64,000 nucleotides of DNA from Prochlorococcus sp. AG-363-B11 (GTDB lineage: Bacteria; Cyanobacteriota; Cyanobacteriia; PCC-6307; Cyanobiaceae), in assembly GCA_003278425.1 (NCBI GenBank), contig QCFE01000006.1:25152-89151 (forward strand). Reading direction: 5' to 3'. This document shows, piece after piece, positions 1 through 10,063 of the stretch. Within the stretch, counting starts at the first letter, position 1, and each line of letters begins with the position of its first letter. Both the position numbers and the translations under genes were made by a program. The notes under the pieces are model-generated. The model saw only the letters and a program-made list of their open reading frames with translations. It was not told where the DNA came from and did not search any database.

Positions 1-1
1 C

Positions 2-799
2 CCCCATTTCTCAATAAGCACAAGTGGATCAAGTTTTAGAGAATTGAAACGCTTGAGTGAATCTGATAATGATTTTAAAAAGTTATCAATAAGGTGTATT
101 CGAAGTTGGTTTGATAATCCTGGATACATTAATGCTATGGCAAAGTTAATAGAGAATGAAATAATTGTTTGTTCATCCCCTAAAAATGCCCATATTTGTT
201 TTACTGCTCATGGTGTACCTAGAAGCTATGTAGAAGAAGCAGGTGACCCTTATAAAGATGAAATAGAAAATTGCTCTTTATTGATTATCGACAAGGTTGA
301 AAGATCGTTAGGCTTTAGTAATACTTATACTCTTTCTTATCAAAGTAGAGTTGGACCTGAAGAATGGTTGAAACCATATACAGAAGATGTACTGGAAGAA
401 CTTGGCGCAAAAGGTATGAAAGAGTTAATTGTTGTTCCTATAAGCTTTGTTAGTGAACATATCGAAACACTTCAGGAAATAGATATTGAGTATAAAGAAA
501 TTGCTCTTAAGCATGGGATAGTTAATTTTAGAAGAATTAAGGCTTTAGACACTGATCCAGTTTTTATTAATGGTCTTGCTGATTTAGTAACTTCTTGCTT
601 AAATGGTCCCGAGATAAGTCTTGATGCTGCGGCTAAGTTGCCAGATAAAGTTAAGCTTTACCCTCAAGAGAAATGGCAATGGGGATGGAATAATAGCGCA
701 GAAGTTTGGAATGGGAGAGTAGCAATGTTTGTTTTTATTGTTTGTTTTCTAGAGTTAGTGATAGGTAACGGTCCATTGCATTTCATTGGTCTACTTTGA
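2..799 (+). CDS. hemH: Ferrochelatase, C-terminal part (gene enters from the left edge)
   Basis: This enzyme inserts Fe2+ into protoporphyrin IX, the last step of haem synthesis. The frame is open from position 2, so only about 265 C-terminal residues are visible and the start lies outside the window. Family signatures are clear: [18 protein letters not shown] around visible residue 65, [15 protein letters not shown] around 115, and [19 protein letters not shown] around 150. After the catalytic domain comes a single hydrophobic helix preceded by WNGRVAM, which resembles the chlorophyll a/b-binding (HLIP-type) helix that ends cyanobacterial and plastid ferrochelatases. That tail is known in the family to influence dimerisation and pigment contact. 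Confidence 0.95.
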   Translation, partial: PHFSISTSGSSFRELKRLSESDNDFKKLSIRCIRSWFDNPGYINAMAKLIENEIIVCSSPKNAHICFTAHGVPRSYVEEAGDPYKDEIENCSLLIIDKVERSLGFSNTYTLSYQSRVGPEEWLKPYTEDVLEELGAKGMKELIVVPISFVSEHIETLQEIDIEYKEIALKHGIVNFRRIKALDTDPVFINGLADLVTSCLNGPEISLDAAAKLPDKVKLYPQEKWQWGWNNSAEVWNGRVAMFVFIVCFLELVIGNGPLHFIGLL

Positions 800-938
800 G
801 ATTTCTTATTTTAAAAAATCAATTTTTAAACAATGGAATATTTCTAAGACTTTAACCTTTTCAATCTCTATATAGTTTTTATAGTCAAAAGAACCATTAT
901 CCATATAAAATTTCTTTAAGATTAACTGTTTATCTACC

Positions 939-2699
939 GTGACACTGTCGTCTTTACATTTAGGTCTAGATGATTCTGCGAACCAAGAGGGAAAACAGAT
1001 TTTAGGGGCAGATGCCCTTATGGATTCTCTGAGAAGGCATGGTGTAGAAACAATTTTTGGCTATCCAGGAGGTGCAATACTTCCTATATATGATGCTGTT
1101 TATAAGGCAGAAAGAGAAGGTTGGCTTAAGCATATTCTTATTAGACATGAACAAGGTGGCTCTCATGCCGCAGATGGTTTTGCGAGAGCGACAGGGAAGG
1201 TAGGGGTTTGTTTTGGTACTTCTGGTCCCGGCGCAACGAATTTGGTAACTGGGATCGCAACTGCCCAGATGGATTCGGTCCCTTTAGTTGTTATTACTGG
1301 TCAGGTCCCAAGGCCAGCAATTGGAACAGATGCTTTTCAAGAAACAGATATTTTTGGTATTACTCTCCCAATTGTGAAACATTCTTGGGTAGTCAGAGAT
1401 CCTTCTGAAATTGCATCGGTCATTGCACAAGCTTTTTTCATTGCTTCTTCTGGTCGCCCTGGCCCTGTCCTGGTTGATATCCCTAAGGATGTAGGTCAGG
1501 AATTGTTTGATTACAAACCTGTTGAGCCTGGCTCAGTTATTCCTGCTGGGTTCAAACTCCCAGTTTCTGCAGACCTCCAGAGCATTAATAGTGCGCTTGA
1601 TTTAATACAAGAGGCTAATCGCCCATTGCTTTATGTAGGAGGTGGAGTTATTGCTTCAAGTGCACATGAAAACTTGGCAGAACTAGCAAAACGTTATCAG
1701 TTGCCTGTAACAACGACATTAATGGGAAAAGGGGCATATGACGAACGTGATCCTCTTTCGGTTGGCATGTTAGGTATGCATGGAACAGCTTATGCAAACT
1801 TTGCAGTTACTGAGTGTGATTTGCTGATCGCAATTGGAGCCCGTTTTGATGACAGAGTTACGGGTAAATTAGATACATTTGCACCAAGAGCAAAAGTTAT
1901 TCATTTTGAGGTTGACCCAGCTGAGATTAATAAAAACAGGGTCGCTGATGTTGCTGTTTTAGGTGATTTGGGTGAGAGTCTTCAAAAGTTGCTTGATGTT
2001 AGTAGGGAAAGAGAAGTTAAACAAAATACTGCAGATTGGTTAGAGCAAATAAAATCATGGAAGGAGAAATACCCACTCTTGATACCTAGTAAGGAAGGTG
2101 AACTATATCCCCAAGAAATATTGATGGAGATTAGAGATTTAGTCCCAGATGCATACATAACAACAGATGTTGGACAGCATCAGATGTGGGCCGCACAATA
2201 TTTAAGGAATGGACCTCGGAAATGGATTAGCAGTGGAGGCTTAGGTACAATGGGATTTGGCATGCCAGCAGCTTTAGGTGTCCAAGTCGCTTTGCCAGAT
2301 GCAAAAGTTATTTGCATTGCAGGAGATGCAAGTATCCTTATGAATATTCAAGAATTGGGAACTATCGCTCAGTATCAATTAAACACAAAAATAATTATTA
2401 TTAATAATCATTGGCAAGGGATGGTTCGACAGTGGCAACAGCGGTTTTATGATGAACGTTATTCTGCTACAAATATGTTAAAAGGTGAGCCCAACTTTGT
2501 AGCTTTAGCAAAAGCATTTGGTGTTAGCGGCCTTTTGATTAATGATCGGAGAGATCTAAGGGTTAAGTTGGAAGAGGCATTTAATCATCCTGGTCCAATG
2601 TTAGTAGATGTTCATGTTAGAAGAGACGAAAATTGTTATCCAATGGTTCCTCCTGGGAAAAGCAATGCTGAAATGGTTGGATTACCTAATCAGAACTGA
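939..2699 (+). CDS. ilvB: Acetolactate synthase large subunit
   Basis: This ThDP enzyme condenses two pyruvates, or pyruvate with 2-ketobutyrate, in branched-chain amino acid synthesis. At 586 residues it has the family's usual length. The N-terminal domain has [14 protein letters not shown] near residue 40 and [16 protein letters not shown] near 70, which includes the catalytic Glu. The central FAD-binding-type domain has [11 protein letters not shown] near 300. The C-terminal ThDP domain has [14 protein letters not shown] and [12 protein letters not shown] between about 465 and 505. The start is GTG at 939, chosen because homologues have a short variable N-terminus before [13 protein letters not shown]. 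It is cytoplasmic and works with the small subunit IlvN, which is not in this window. Confidence 0.96.
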   Translation: MTLSSLHLGLDDSANQEGKQILGADALMDSLRRHGVETIFGYPGGAILPIYDAVYKAEREGWLKHILIRHEQGGSHAADGFARATGKVGVCFGTSGPGATNLVTGIATAQMDSVPLVVITGQVPRPAIGTDAFQETDIFGITLPIVKHSWVVRDPSEIASVIAQAFFIASSGRPGPVLVDIPKDVGQELFDYKPVEPGSVIPAGFKLPVSADLQSINSALDLIQEANRPLLYVGGGVIASSAHENLAELAKRYQLPVTTTLMGKGAYDERDPLSVGMLGMHGTAYANFAVTECDLLIAIGARFDDRVTGKLDTFAPRAKVIHFEVDPAEINKNRVADVAVLGDLGESLQKLLDVSREREVKQNTADWLEQIKSWKEKYPLLIPSKEGELYPQEILMEIRDLVPDAYITTDVGQHQMWAAQYLRNGPRKWISSGGLGTMGFGMPAALGVQVALPDAKVICIAGDASILMNIQELGTIAQYQLNTKIIIINNHWQGMVRQWQQRFYDERYSATNMLKGEPNFVALAKAFGVSGLLINDRRDLRVKLEEAFNHPGPMLVDVHVRRDENCYPMVPPGKSNAEMVGLPNQN

Positions 2700-2757
2700 T
2701 CGTTAGGAATGATCTTGTTATTAGATGATTTTATTGATTATTAATCATATTTAAACT

Positions 2758-3093
2758 ATGAAAATATTCTTATATATTCTTATCTTCTTTCTTTTCTTCC
2801 CTCTTAGAGCATTATCTGCTGAAGTTCTTCAGGTTACAAGTTCATCTGTTCTTCAAATTGGAGATCACAATAGAAACTATAAAGTAAAAATAGCTTGTAT
2901 AAATGTTGATGAATCTAATAGAAAAGATGCTATTGATTGGCTTAAGAGTGAGTTGCCAAGACATACAAAAGTAAACTTTTTCCCAAAAGGATCTGAAGAT
3001 GGAATGTTGCTTGCAAGAATAACTAGTCTTAAGTCAGGTAAAGACCTTGCCTCTGGTATGCTTGAATTAGGCTATGCAAGATCTATATGTTAA
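2758..3093 (+). CDS. Small secreted protein with nuclease-like (SNase/OB) fold
   Basis: This 111-residue protein starts with a hydrophobic signal segment of about 20 residues ending in ALSAE, so it is probably exported. The mature part (VLQVTSSSVLQIGD, then YKVKIACINVDE, then AIDWLKSELPRHTKVNF) has the strand-turn pattern of the staphylococcal-nuclease-like OB fold found in small picocyanobacterial proteins. The Arg/Glu/Arg triad of true thermonucleases is not obvious, so activity is doubtful. It follows ilvB by 58 bases and converges with the next gene, leaving 17 bases between the stop codons. The fold assignment is by pattern only. Confidence 0.75.
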   Translation: MKIFLYILIFFLFFPLRALSAEVLQVTSSSVLQIGDHNRNYKVKIACINVDESNRKDAIDWLKSELPRHTKVNFFPKGSEDGMLLARITSLKSGKDLASGMLELGYARSIC

Positions 3094-3110
3094 TACTAAT
3101 CAGTATTTAA

Positions 3111-3920
3111 TTAAGTAGTTTTACTGATTAAATTTCTTGATTCGATGAAACTCCATTGTCTTGAACTTGAATGGTCCCTTCTCCAAGACTCAAACAGTTT
3201 ACTATCTCCAAAAGTGCAGTTTGAATTAATACTAATTTGATTACTACAAATACCTTCTACTAGAAATTGTTCTTTTGCAACTTTTCTTATATCTAGAAGA
3301 TATTTATGTGGATATCTAGCATGTTTTATGCAGTTTATATAGTCCATATAATTATAAAAATCTTTACGATCAATGTGATGGCCCTTATCCATACTCTCGT
3401 ATAGATTGCTAATTATTTCCTGATCAACTTGATAATTAAAACCACTTATTGCTGGACCAAGAGCAACTAGTATATTTTTTCTGGAACAACCATTGAGCTC
3501 GATTTTTTCAATAGTTTTCTTTATAATACGTTGTACTAAACCTTTCCAGCCAGAGTGAATAGCAGCAGTATGACCTGTTTCTGAATCTCCAATTAAAATT
3601 GGAATGCAGTCTGCTGTATAGATCCACAAGCTTTGAGAATCTTTATCGCTAATAAGACTGTCTGCTTTTATCACTTCTTTTTTATTGGTCCTAGATGCAT
3701 GTATTACTTTGTTGCTGTGCACTTGAGACAAGAAGTGAATGCTTGGATTGGTGCTTATTAATTTTACTAAATCCTTAGGGTTTCGACATGAAACTTTTTT
3801 GGTGAAAAAAGCATGTTTAAAGCCATGTCTTAATAGAAGAGTGGATTGAAGGTAGATTGACCCTTGTTGTACAACTTGTATCCATTCCTTCATCTTGGTT
3901 GGATCCTTATCTTTAATCAA
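3111..3920 (-). CDS. YfiH/laccase-domain protein (purine nucleoside phosphorylase-like, DUF152)
   Basis: Members of this family were called multicopper polyphenol oxidases and several were later shown to act on purine nucleosides. The specific role here is not known. The 269-residue protein has the three metal-site elements of the family: FLSQVHSNKVIH (first His) near residue 85, TADCIPILIGD (Cys) near 140, and AAIHSGWKGLVQRI (second His) near 120-165. The C-terminus RRDHSSSRQWSFI is also typical. It lies 16 bases downstream of the Tab2-like gene on the same strand and is probably co-transcribed with it and the S1-domain gene. Confidence 0.88.
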   Translation of the reverse strand: MIKDKDPTKMKEWIQVVQQGSIYLQSTLLLRHGFKHAFFTKKVSCRNPKDLVKLISTNPSIHFLSQVHSNKVIHASRTNKKEVIKADSLISDKDSQSLWIYTADCIPILIGDSETGHTAAIHSGWKGLVQRIIKKTIEKIELNGCSRKNILVALGPAISGFNYQVDQEIISNLYESMDKGHHIDRKDFYNYMDYINCIKHARYPHKYLLDIRKVAKEQFLVEGICSNQISINSNCTFGDSKLFESWRRDHSSSRQWSFIESRNLISKTT

Positions 3921-3936
3921 TGATCCCAGTAGATAA

Positions 3937-4842
3937 TTAAATTATTAGATTGTTTGTATCTTTCAGCATCCAGAATCCTGTAAATTTTTTTTCTTCAGGT
4001 GAACTTTGAATAGCTATAAATTGAATACCATCTGCATTATTTTTAGCCTCAGTTAGTTGATGATTTACTTGATGTGCATAATCTTCACTCATGTCAGTTA
4101 CAAGCCACCGGTCTTCTTGACCAGCTTCTAAAAGCAGTTGGTTATTTTCAACTATAAGCCTTACTGGTTCAACTCCACTGAGCCAAGCGGAAACTGCTAA
4201 TGCTCTTGAACGGCTAAATAAACGAAGGCCAGGAATTTGGATGTGTTCATCTAGTGATTCTTTAATAGGAATTAATGAATTGAATTCCATTGGCCATTCT
4301 TTTGCTTCACGCAAGCTCCCCAGAGATATGGAAGAAATGCTCCATGCATCTCCGCGCAAAGCTTCTGGTAAAGGTTCTGGCTGATTAAGAATCTCGATTT
4401 TACTTGGTGCTATTGGACCTGAGATGTAACCAGGCTCATTAGGATAAACATTTTGCTCTCTTTGCTCTAACCATTCATAAAGCGAGAACGTTCTCCTGCT
4501 TTCAAGAACTTCGATGCCTACTTTCTCGGCGGCTTTTTTTATCATTGTTTTCATTGAAGTTCTCCAGCAGCGAAGTCTTTTAGGAAGATCCCACCCTTGC
4601 TTATTGGCTTCGATTACAGCTTCTTGAAGCGATTTACTTAGCCAAATTGAATTAACTTCATTGGAAGGACATTTCTTTTCCCAACGAAATGTTTTACCAC
4701 CAGAGAAATCCTGAGTGCTGGATATTAATAACTCCCACCTTTTTTTTCCATCAATTTCTATTATTGGACGAGAATAGAAATCAATCTCCCAATCAGCTGT
4801 TTTGAGCTGTTCATTTTGAGATCCTACAGAGGAATTAGTCAT
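3937..4842 (-). CDS. Tab2/Atab2-family RNA-binding protein (DUF1092)
   Basis: The 301-residue protein begins with the family hallmark WEIDFYSRPIIEIDGKKRWE and continues with the RCWRTSMKTMIKKAA region and SRRTFSLYEWLEQRE, as in Tab2 of Chlamydomonas and Atab2 of Arabidopsis. Those proteins bind RNA and are needed for translation or assembly of photosystem I and II subunits. A similar role in the cyanobacterial cytoplasm is inferred. The start overlaps the end of the upstream S1-domain gene by four bases (ATGA), which indicates translational coupling. The pairing of a Tab2-like protein with an S1 RNA-binding protein fits a common job in translation. Confidence 0.86.
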   Translation of the reverse strand: MTNSSVGSQNEQLKTADWEIDFYSRPIIEIDGKKRWELLISSTQDFSGGKTFRWEKKCPSNEVNSIWLSKSLQEAVIEANKQGWDLPKRLRCWRTSMKTMIKKAAEKVGIEVLESRRTFSLYEWLEQREQNVYPNEPGYISGPIAPSKIEILNQPEPLPEALRGDAWSISSISLGSLREAKEWPMEFNSLIPIKESLDEHIQIPGLRLFSRSRALAVSAWLSGVEPVRLIVENNQLLLEAGQEDRWLVTDMSEDYAHQVNHQLTEAKNNADGIQFIAIQSSPEEKKFTGFWMLKDTNNLII

Positions 4843-6134
4843 TGTATTTCTTCTTCTTTTTTTTCTTCTTGAGCTTTCAGAATAGTTTGAGCTTTTTTGG
4901 CACGATCTTCAGCTTCTCTTAAAACCTTGTCCTTTTCAATAATAATTTCACCTGGAATCCCTTCTAGCATTGCTGTATTCAATCCAATTCTTCCTCTTCC
5001 AGGATCAAGATCAGTTATTAGAGCTTTAACTATATCGCCTTGATCAAAAACTTCTCTAAGTGATCTCAAGCTGCCATTTGTAATCATAGATTGATGAAGG
5101 AGACCACTAATCCCACCAAGGTCAACAAAAAAACCATAGGGCTTAATTGAAATCACTTTTCCTTCAACAAGTTGTCCTATCTTAAAGTTGGCAAACATAG
5201 CAGCAGTGGCTGCTTTTTTCTCTGAGAGTATTAGTTTTCGATTGTCTGGGGTAACTTCAATAAAGGCAACATTAAGTGATTTCCCAACAAGAGTTTCATG
5301 CTTTTCTCCTTCATTAAGTTGCGATCTAGGGATAAAACCTCTTAGACCTTCAAGATCGCAGGTGACTCCTCCACGGTTAAAGCCATTTATCTTTACCTCT
5401 ACAACTTTCCCTTCTTTTGCAAGTTCAAGAGCCTTGTCCCAACTTTTGCGAAGAGCTAATGCTCTACAGCTAATCGTAACCATTCCGTCTGCATTTTGTT
5501 CACGTGTGACTAATACCTCAACTTCTAAACCTTTTTGAAAGCGTTCTTTTAAATTCGATATCACTCCTAGTCCACATTCATTTTTAGGCATAAAGCCAGG
5601 GGCTTTGCCGCCTATATCAACATAGACACCATCACTTTCAACTCCAATAACCGAACCTTTTGCTATTTCTCCTGTATTACCTATGGGTTCGTTTTCTTCT
5701 AATGCTGCGAGAAAAGCTCCTTCGTCAAAATCAAATTCATCAACAGTCCTTTCTAAGAAATTATTTGAATTGTAGCTCTGTGTGGATGGCTTGTTTTTCT
5801 GGGAAAGGTTTTCTTGGGCCAGAAGATCTCCCATTGAAAGGTTTTCTGAAACTTTAGATTCAGCCTCAAGCGGATTATCATCATCTTGACTTAAAATATC
5901 CAAAGGCTTTGCTGGGGATACAAGAGTTCTTTTAACTCCTTCTTTAGTAGGTTTTGATTGCTGGGGATCAGTATTCTCTTGATTTTCTTCAGAAATATTT
6001 GAGTCAAGATCCCCTAGGGATTTAACCTCTTCTTTCCTACTAATGTGAATCACCTGCAAGGGCTTACGCAAATCACTTTGCTCTTTCCTTGGAGGATTGG
6101 GTCTTTTAGGTTGAGGGCTTCCTGATTCGGCCAT
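4839..6134 (-). CDS. rps1b: S1-domain RNA-binding protein, ribosomal protein S1 homologue
   Basis: This 431-residue protein has a long charged, low-complexity N-terminus (about residues 1-150) followed by three S1 OB-fold units. The first begins GSVIGVESDGVYVDIGG (about 160). The second is degenerate, with KINGFNRGGVTCDLEGLRGF (about 250). The third is GKVISIKPYGFFVDLGGISG (about 325). Cyanobacteria carry two S1-like proteins, and this arrangement fits the second, longer one (Rps1b/Nbp1). The symbol is given on that basis only. It is the first gene of the minus-strand group S1, Tab2-like, YfiH-like. The C-terminus is an acidic and basic helix rich in E and K. Confidence 0.85.
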   Translation of the reverse strand: MAESGSPQPKRPNPPRKEQSDLRKPLQVIHISRKEEVKSLGDLDSNISEENQENTDPQQSKPTKEGVKRTLVSPAKPLDILSQDDDNPLEAESKVSENLSMGDLLAQENLSQKNKPSTQSYNSNNFLERTVDEFDFDEGAFLAALEENEPIGNTGEIAKGSVIGVESDGVYVDIGGKAPGFMPKNECGLGVISNLKERFQKGLEVEVLVTREQNADGMVTISCRALALRKSWDKALELAKEGKVVEVKINGFNRGGVTCDLEGLRGFIPRSQLNEGEKHETLVGKSLNVAFIEVTPDNRKLILSEKKAATAAMFANFKIGQLVEGKVISIKPYGFFVDLGGISGLLHQSMITNGSLRSLREVFDQGDIVKALITDLDPGRGRIGLNTAMLEGIPGEIIIEKDKVLREAEDRAKKAQTILKAQEEKKEEEIQ

Positions 6135-6195
6135 TGGGCCTTTTGGGGGTTTATCAATAAACCATTCTTGCAGGAAAAGTTAAATTATTTCATGT

Positions 6196-7032
6196 TTGGA
6201 GGTTATTTCTATCAGTTCTAATTTACGAAATTTGGCTTTTCTCAGCTGGCCTGATGCTTCTAAGGCTGCTTTAAAAGAGGGATCTACCATTGTTTGGCCG
6301 TTTGGTGCATGTGAACAACATGGACCACATTTACCTTTAATTACAGACACTTTATTTGCGGAAAGTGTTTTGTTTGAGGTGTTGGAACAGTTGCCGAAAG
6401 ATTTACCTTTATGGTCTTTACCATCTCAATCAATTGGGTTTTCACCCGAGCATTTAGCTTTCCCTGGGACATTGTCTTTGCCAGGCAATTTATTGATGGA
6501 ACTGGTTAATGAAATTGGGAAACAATTAGCAGATATGGGATTTCAGAGACTTGTATTTTTTAATGCTCATGGAGGTCAGATAGGCCTTTTACAGGCAATA
6601 GCAAGAGAATTAAGAATTCAATGCCCTTCAATGTCTGTTTTGCCTTGTTTTTTATGGAGTGGAGTTGATGAATTAAAGGATTTAATACCTAATAAAGAGG
6701 TAGAACAAGGCTTGCATGCTGCCCTGGCTGAAACCAGTTTGATGCTTTCGTTCAATCCAGAACTTGTTGGGGATTCCAGACCATTTGGTGGTGATTCCAA
6801 AAAATCTACTAATCAAAGTATGAAAGTCCCTTCCGGTTGGAGCCTTGAAGGAGCTGCTCCATGTGCATGGCTTACTAATGAATTAAGTGAGTCAGGTGTG
6901 ATTGGTGATAGTCGAGGAGCTACTCCTGAGTTGGGAGATAAATTAAGAAAAGTCTTGGTAGAGCATTGGGTGGAATTATTTTTGAACCTTATGAATAGCA
7001 AATGGCCTCCAGTTGATAATTCTAAAAATTAA
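6196..7032 (+). CDS. Creatininase-family amidohydrolase
   Basis: The 278-residue protein carries the metal-binding pattern of the creatininase/FAPy-deformylase fold: WPFGACEQHGPHLPLITDT near residue 35, with the E and H ligands and the Asp; SPEHLAFPGT near 85; and FFNAHGGQIG near 120. Family members hydrolyse cyclic amides such as creatinine or formylated ring-opened flavin or purine products. The substrate here is unknown, and a true creatininase role is unlikely in a marine phototroph. The start is TTG at 6196; a nearby ATG at 6192 is out of frame and quickly closed. It is divergent from the S1-domain gene. Confidence 0.85.
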   Translation: MEVISISSNLRNLAFLSWPDASKAALKEGSTIVWPFGACEQHGPHLPLITDTLFAESVLFEVLEQLPKDLPLWSLPSQSIGFSPEHLAFPGTLSLPGNLLMELVNEIGKQLADMGFQRLVFFNAHGGQIGLLQAIARELRIQCPSMSVLPCFLWSGVDELKDLIPNKEVEQGLHAALAETSLMLSFNPELVGDSRPFGGDSKKSTNQSMKVPSGWSLEGAAPCAWLTNELSESGVIGDSRGATPELGDKLRKVLVEHWVELFLNLMNSKWPPVDNSKN

Positions 7033-7114
7033 ATAGAAATAATATATAGGCTAAAATCTCGCTATTTTTCTTTTAATTCTGTAAGATGCGCGATATTGTG
7101 CATTCCGAAAAATT

Positions 7115-7834
7115 ATGCCTACCCTAGAATCTACTGAAGTTGCAATTAATAATGATTTAGATACTAGTCTTCCAGATTTCTCTTCAGAGGAATATAAAGA
7201 TGCCTATAGCAGAATTAACGCAATTGTTATCGAAGGAGAAAAAGAGGCTCATGACAATTATCTTGCTATAGGCAACCTGATCCCTGATAAGGCTGATGAG
7301 TTGAAGAAGTTGGCGATTATGGAACTAAAGCATATGAAAGGATTCACGGCTTGTGGAAGAAATCTTGGGGTAAAGGCTGACATGCCCTTTGCTGAGAAAT
7401 TCTTCTCACCTTTGCATGGAAATTTCCAGCAAGCCTTTAAAGAGCAGAATCTAACAACCTGTTTTCTTATCCAGGCCATTCTTATTGAAGCCTTTGCTAT
7501 ATCTGCTTATCACGTTTATATAAGGGTCGCTGATCCTTTTGCAAGAAAAATCACTGAAAATGTTGTAAAGGATGAGTATCTTCACCTCAATTATGGTCAA
7601 GAGTGGCTAAAAGCAAACTTAAGCACTTGTAAAGAAGAATTGATGAAGGCTAATAAAGAAAATCTACCACTTATTAAATCAATGCTTGATCAGGTAGCTG
7701 GCGATGCTGGAGCCCTTGATATGGATAAAGAAGAATTAATGGAAGAGTTTATGATTGCCTATCAAGATTCTCTGTTAGAGATAGGTTTGGACTCTAGAGA
7801 GATAGCTAGAATGGCTTTGGCTGCTTTGGTTTAG
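7115..7834 (+). CDS. Aldehyde-deformylating oxygenase (alkane synthesis)
   Basis: This is the ferritin-like di-iron enzyme that turns fatty aldehydes into alkanes (C15-C17) and formate in cyanobacteria. At 239 residues it has the expected length. The ligand helices are visible: the Glu in IEGEKEAHDNYLAI (about 45), the Glu and His in IMELKHMKGF (about 75), the Glu in ILIEAFAISAYHVY (about 128), and the Glu and His in VVKDEYLHLNYGQEW (about 160). It is followed by the acyl-ACP reductase that feeds it. The 155-base gap between them suggests a separate promoter or processing rather than tight coupling. Confidence 0.96.
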   Translation: MPTLESTEVAINNDLDTSLPDFSSEEYKDAYSRINAIVIEGEKEAHDNYLAIGNLIPDKADELKKLAIMELKHMKGFTACGRNLGVKADMPFAEKFFSPLHGNFQQAFKEQNLTTCFLIQAILIEAFAISAYHVYIRVADPFARKITENVVKDEYLHLNYGQEWLKANLSTCKEELMKANKENLPLIKSMLDQVAGDAGALDMDKEELMEEFMIAYQDSLLEIGLDSREIARMALAALV

Positions 7835-7989
7835 CTTGAAGATTATAAGATGATCTTATACAAATCCTTACTTGATTTAGTTTTTAAGCATTAAAAAACT
7901 GCTATTAATAGCTGTTCTGTAGCGTCATGGTTTAGTCTAATTACTCCAATAAGGGCTTTTACTTCTTAAATGAAGTTCTTAGTTAAAAG

Positions 7990-9030
7990 ATGTTTGGACT
8001 GATCGGACACTCAACAAGTTTTAAAGATGCCAGGCAAAAGGCAATGGATTTGGGATATGACCATATCGCAGAGGGAGATTTAGATGTTTGGTGTAGTGCA
8101 CCTCCTCAGTTGGTGGAACACGTTCAGGTGGTAAGTGCCATAGGTAAAACCATTGAAGGAGCTTATATAGACTCCTGTTTTGTCCCTGAGATGTTGAGTA
8201 GATTTAAGACCGCAAGAAGAAAAGTCCTCAATGCAATGGAGTTGGCTCAGAAGAAGGGTATAAGTATTACAGCTCTTGGTGGTTTTACCTCGATTATTTT
8301 TGAGAATTTCAATTTGCTTCAACATCGTCAGGTTAGGAATACGACTCTTAGCTGGGAAAGATTTACAACCGGAAACACTCATACAGCTTGGGTTATATGC
8401 CGTCAGCTAGAGATGAATGCTCCTAAACTTGGGATAGACCTTAAGAAAGCCAATGTGGCTGTAGTGGGAGCAACAGGAGATATAGGGAGTGCAGTTTGTC
8501 GGTGGCTGACTCAAAGAACAAATGTGAATGAATTGTTGTTGGTAGCTCGTCAGCAGCAGCCATTAAAAGATTTACAGCAAGACCTTCAAGGAGGAAGAAT
8601 TCTTAGTCTGGAGGAAGCTCTACCAGAGGCAGATGCTGTTGTTTGGGTTGCCAGTTTGCCAAAGAATCTTGAGATTGATAAAAGCAATCTTCGCAAACCC
8701 TGCTTAATGATTGATGGAGGCTATCCCAAAAACCTTGATATGAAATTTGCAGGCTCAGGAATCCATGTTCTTAAAGGTGGAATAGTTGAATTTTTTACTG
8801 ATATTGGTTGGAATATGATGGCAATTGCAGAGATGGATATTCCTCAAAGGCAAATGTTTGCTTGCTTTGCAGAGGCAATGCTCCTTGAATTTGAGAACTG
8901 CCATACTAATTTTAGTTGGGGAAGAAATAACATTACTTTGGAAAAAATGGATTTCATTGGCGAGGCCTCTTTAAGGCATGGCTTCTCTGTACTTGGTCTG
9001 CAATCTGATGCTCAGACTGCTTTAGCCTGA
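7990..9030 (+). CDS. Long-chain fatty acyl-ACP reductase
   Basis: This enzyme reduces acyl-ACP to fatty aldehyde with NADPH and supplies aldehyde-deformylating oxygenase just upstream. The 346-residue protein starts [11 protein letters not shown], as orthologues do. It has a Rossmann nucleotide site [14 protein letters not shown] near residue 155 and ends with the conserved [17 protein letters not shown] Cys in the N-terminal half (in [13 protein letters not shown]) fits the acyl-thioester chemistry known for the family. Only 18 bases separate it from accA, so alkane synthesis and fatty acid initiation are probably transcribed together. Confidence 0.95.
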   Translation: MFGLIGHSTSFKDARQKAMDLGYDHIAEGDLDVWCSAPPQLVEHVQVVSAIGKTIEGAYIDSCFVPEMLSRFKTARRKVLNAMELAQKKGISITALGGFTSIIFENFNLLQHRQVRNTTLSWERFTTGNTHTAWVICRQLEMNAPKLGIDLKKANVAVVGATGDIGSAVCRWLTQRTNVNELLLVARQQQPLKDLQQDLQGGRILSLEEALPEADAVVWVASLPKNLEIDKSNLRKPCLMIDGGYPKNLDMKFAGSGIHVLKGGIVEFFTDIGWNMMAIAEMDIPQRQMFACFAEAMLLEFENCHTNFSWGRNNITLEKMDFIGEASLRHGFSVLGLQSDAQTALA

Positions 9031-9048
9031 CTTTTAACATTTTTTTCT

Positions 9049-10038
9049 ATGGCACGCCGTTACCTTCTTGAATTTGAAAAGCCATTAGTTGAACTCGAAA
9101 AGCAAATTGAACAAATTCGAGAGTTGGCAAGAGACTCAGAAGTTGACGTGAGTCAGCAGTTGCTTCAGTTGGAAACTCTAGCGGCAAGAAGAAGAGATGA
9201 AATATTTAGAGCATTGACACCTGCCGAAAAAATACAAGTTGCTAGACATCCTCAAAGACCAAGTACTCTTGATTTTATTCAAATGTTTTGTGATGACTGG
9301 ATAGAGTTACATGGTGATAGGAGTTGCAGTGATGACAGTGCTTTGGTAGGAGGGATAGCTCGAATTGATGATCAAGCTGTAATGTTAATTGGTCAACAAA
9401 AAGGAAGAGATACTAAGGAGAATGTTGCTAGAAACTTTGGAATGGCTAAGCCGGGGGGGTATCGAAAAGCCTTGAGATTAATGAATCATGCCGATCGATT
9501 TAATTTACCAATTATATGTTTTATCGATACACCAGGAGCTTATGCTGGACTCCTAGCTGAGGAACAAGGCCAGGGAGAAGCTATAGCGGTTAATTTGCGT
9601 GAGATGTTTCGCTTGAAAGTGCCCATAATTGCTACAGTTATTGGCGAAGGTGGCTCTGGTGGAGCTTTAGGAATTGGTGTTGCAGATAAATTGCTAATGT
9701 TTGAACATAGTGTTTATACAGTTGCTAGTCCTGAAGCCTGCGCATCTATTCTTTGGCGGGATGCGGGTAAGGCACCCGAAGCAGCTTCTGCATTGAAGAT
9801 TACTGGACCAGATTTACTTAGTTTAGGTATTGTTGATGAAGTAATTAAAGAGCCTTCAGGTGGAAATAATTGGGCACCTCTTCAGGCTGGAGAAGCATTA
9901 AAACAGGCATTGCTTAAATACTTAAATGAGTTATTAGCATTGCCAGTAAATACACTCAGAGAGAAAAGATATGAGAAATTTAGAAAAATAGGCAGTTTCT
10001 TAGAACCAAGTTCACAAGAAGGTCAATTGATTTCATAG
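9049..10038 (+). CDS. accA: Acetyl-CoA carboxylase carboxyltransferase subunit alpha
   Basis: This is the alpha subunit of the carboxyltransferase that makes malonyl-CoA for fatty acid synthesis; it pairs with AccD. The 329-residue length is normal. The N-terminal coiled region ([20 protein letters not shown]) precedes the crotonase-fold core with [19 protein letters not shown] near residue 160, [17 protein letters not shown] near 200 and [20 protein letters not shown] near 225. It sits 18 bases after the acyl-ACP reductase and 25 bases before the SDR gene, in a likely lipid operon. Confidence 0.97.
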   Translation: MARRYLLEFEKPLVELEKQIEQIRELARDSEVDVSQQLLQLETLAARRRDEIFRALTPAEKIQVARHPQRPSTLDFIQMFCDDWIELHGDRSCSDDSALVGGIARIDDQAVMLIGQQKGRDTKENVARNFGMAKPGGYRKALRLMNHADRFNLPIICFIDTPGAYAGLLAEEQGQGEAIAVNLREMFRLKVPIIATVIGEGGSGGALGIGVADKLLMFEHSVYTVASPEACASILWRDAGKAPEAASALKITGPDLLSLGIVDEVIKEPSGGNNWAPLQAGEALKQALLKYLNELLALPVNTLREKRYEKFRKIGSFLEPSSQEGQLIS

Positions 10039-10063
10039 AATCTTTTAAATTAAAGGAGATCAA

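Noticed and set aside
7115..9030. ADO-AAR alkane cluster as a new system
   Set aside because: It is a well-known cyanobacterial pathway with all expected residues.
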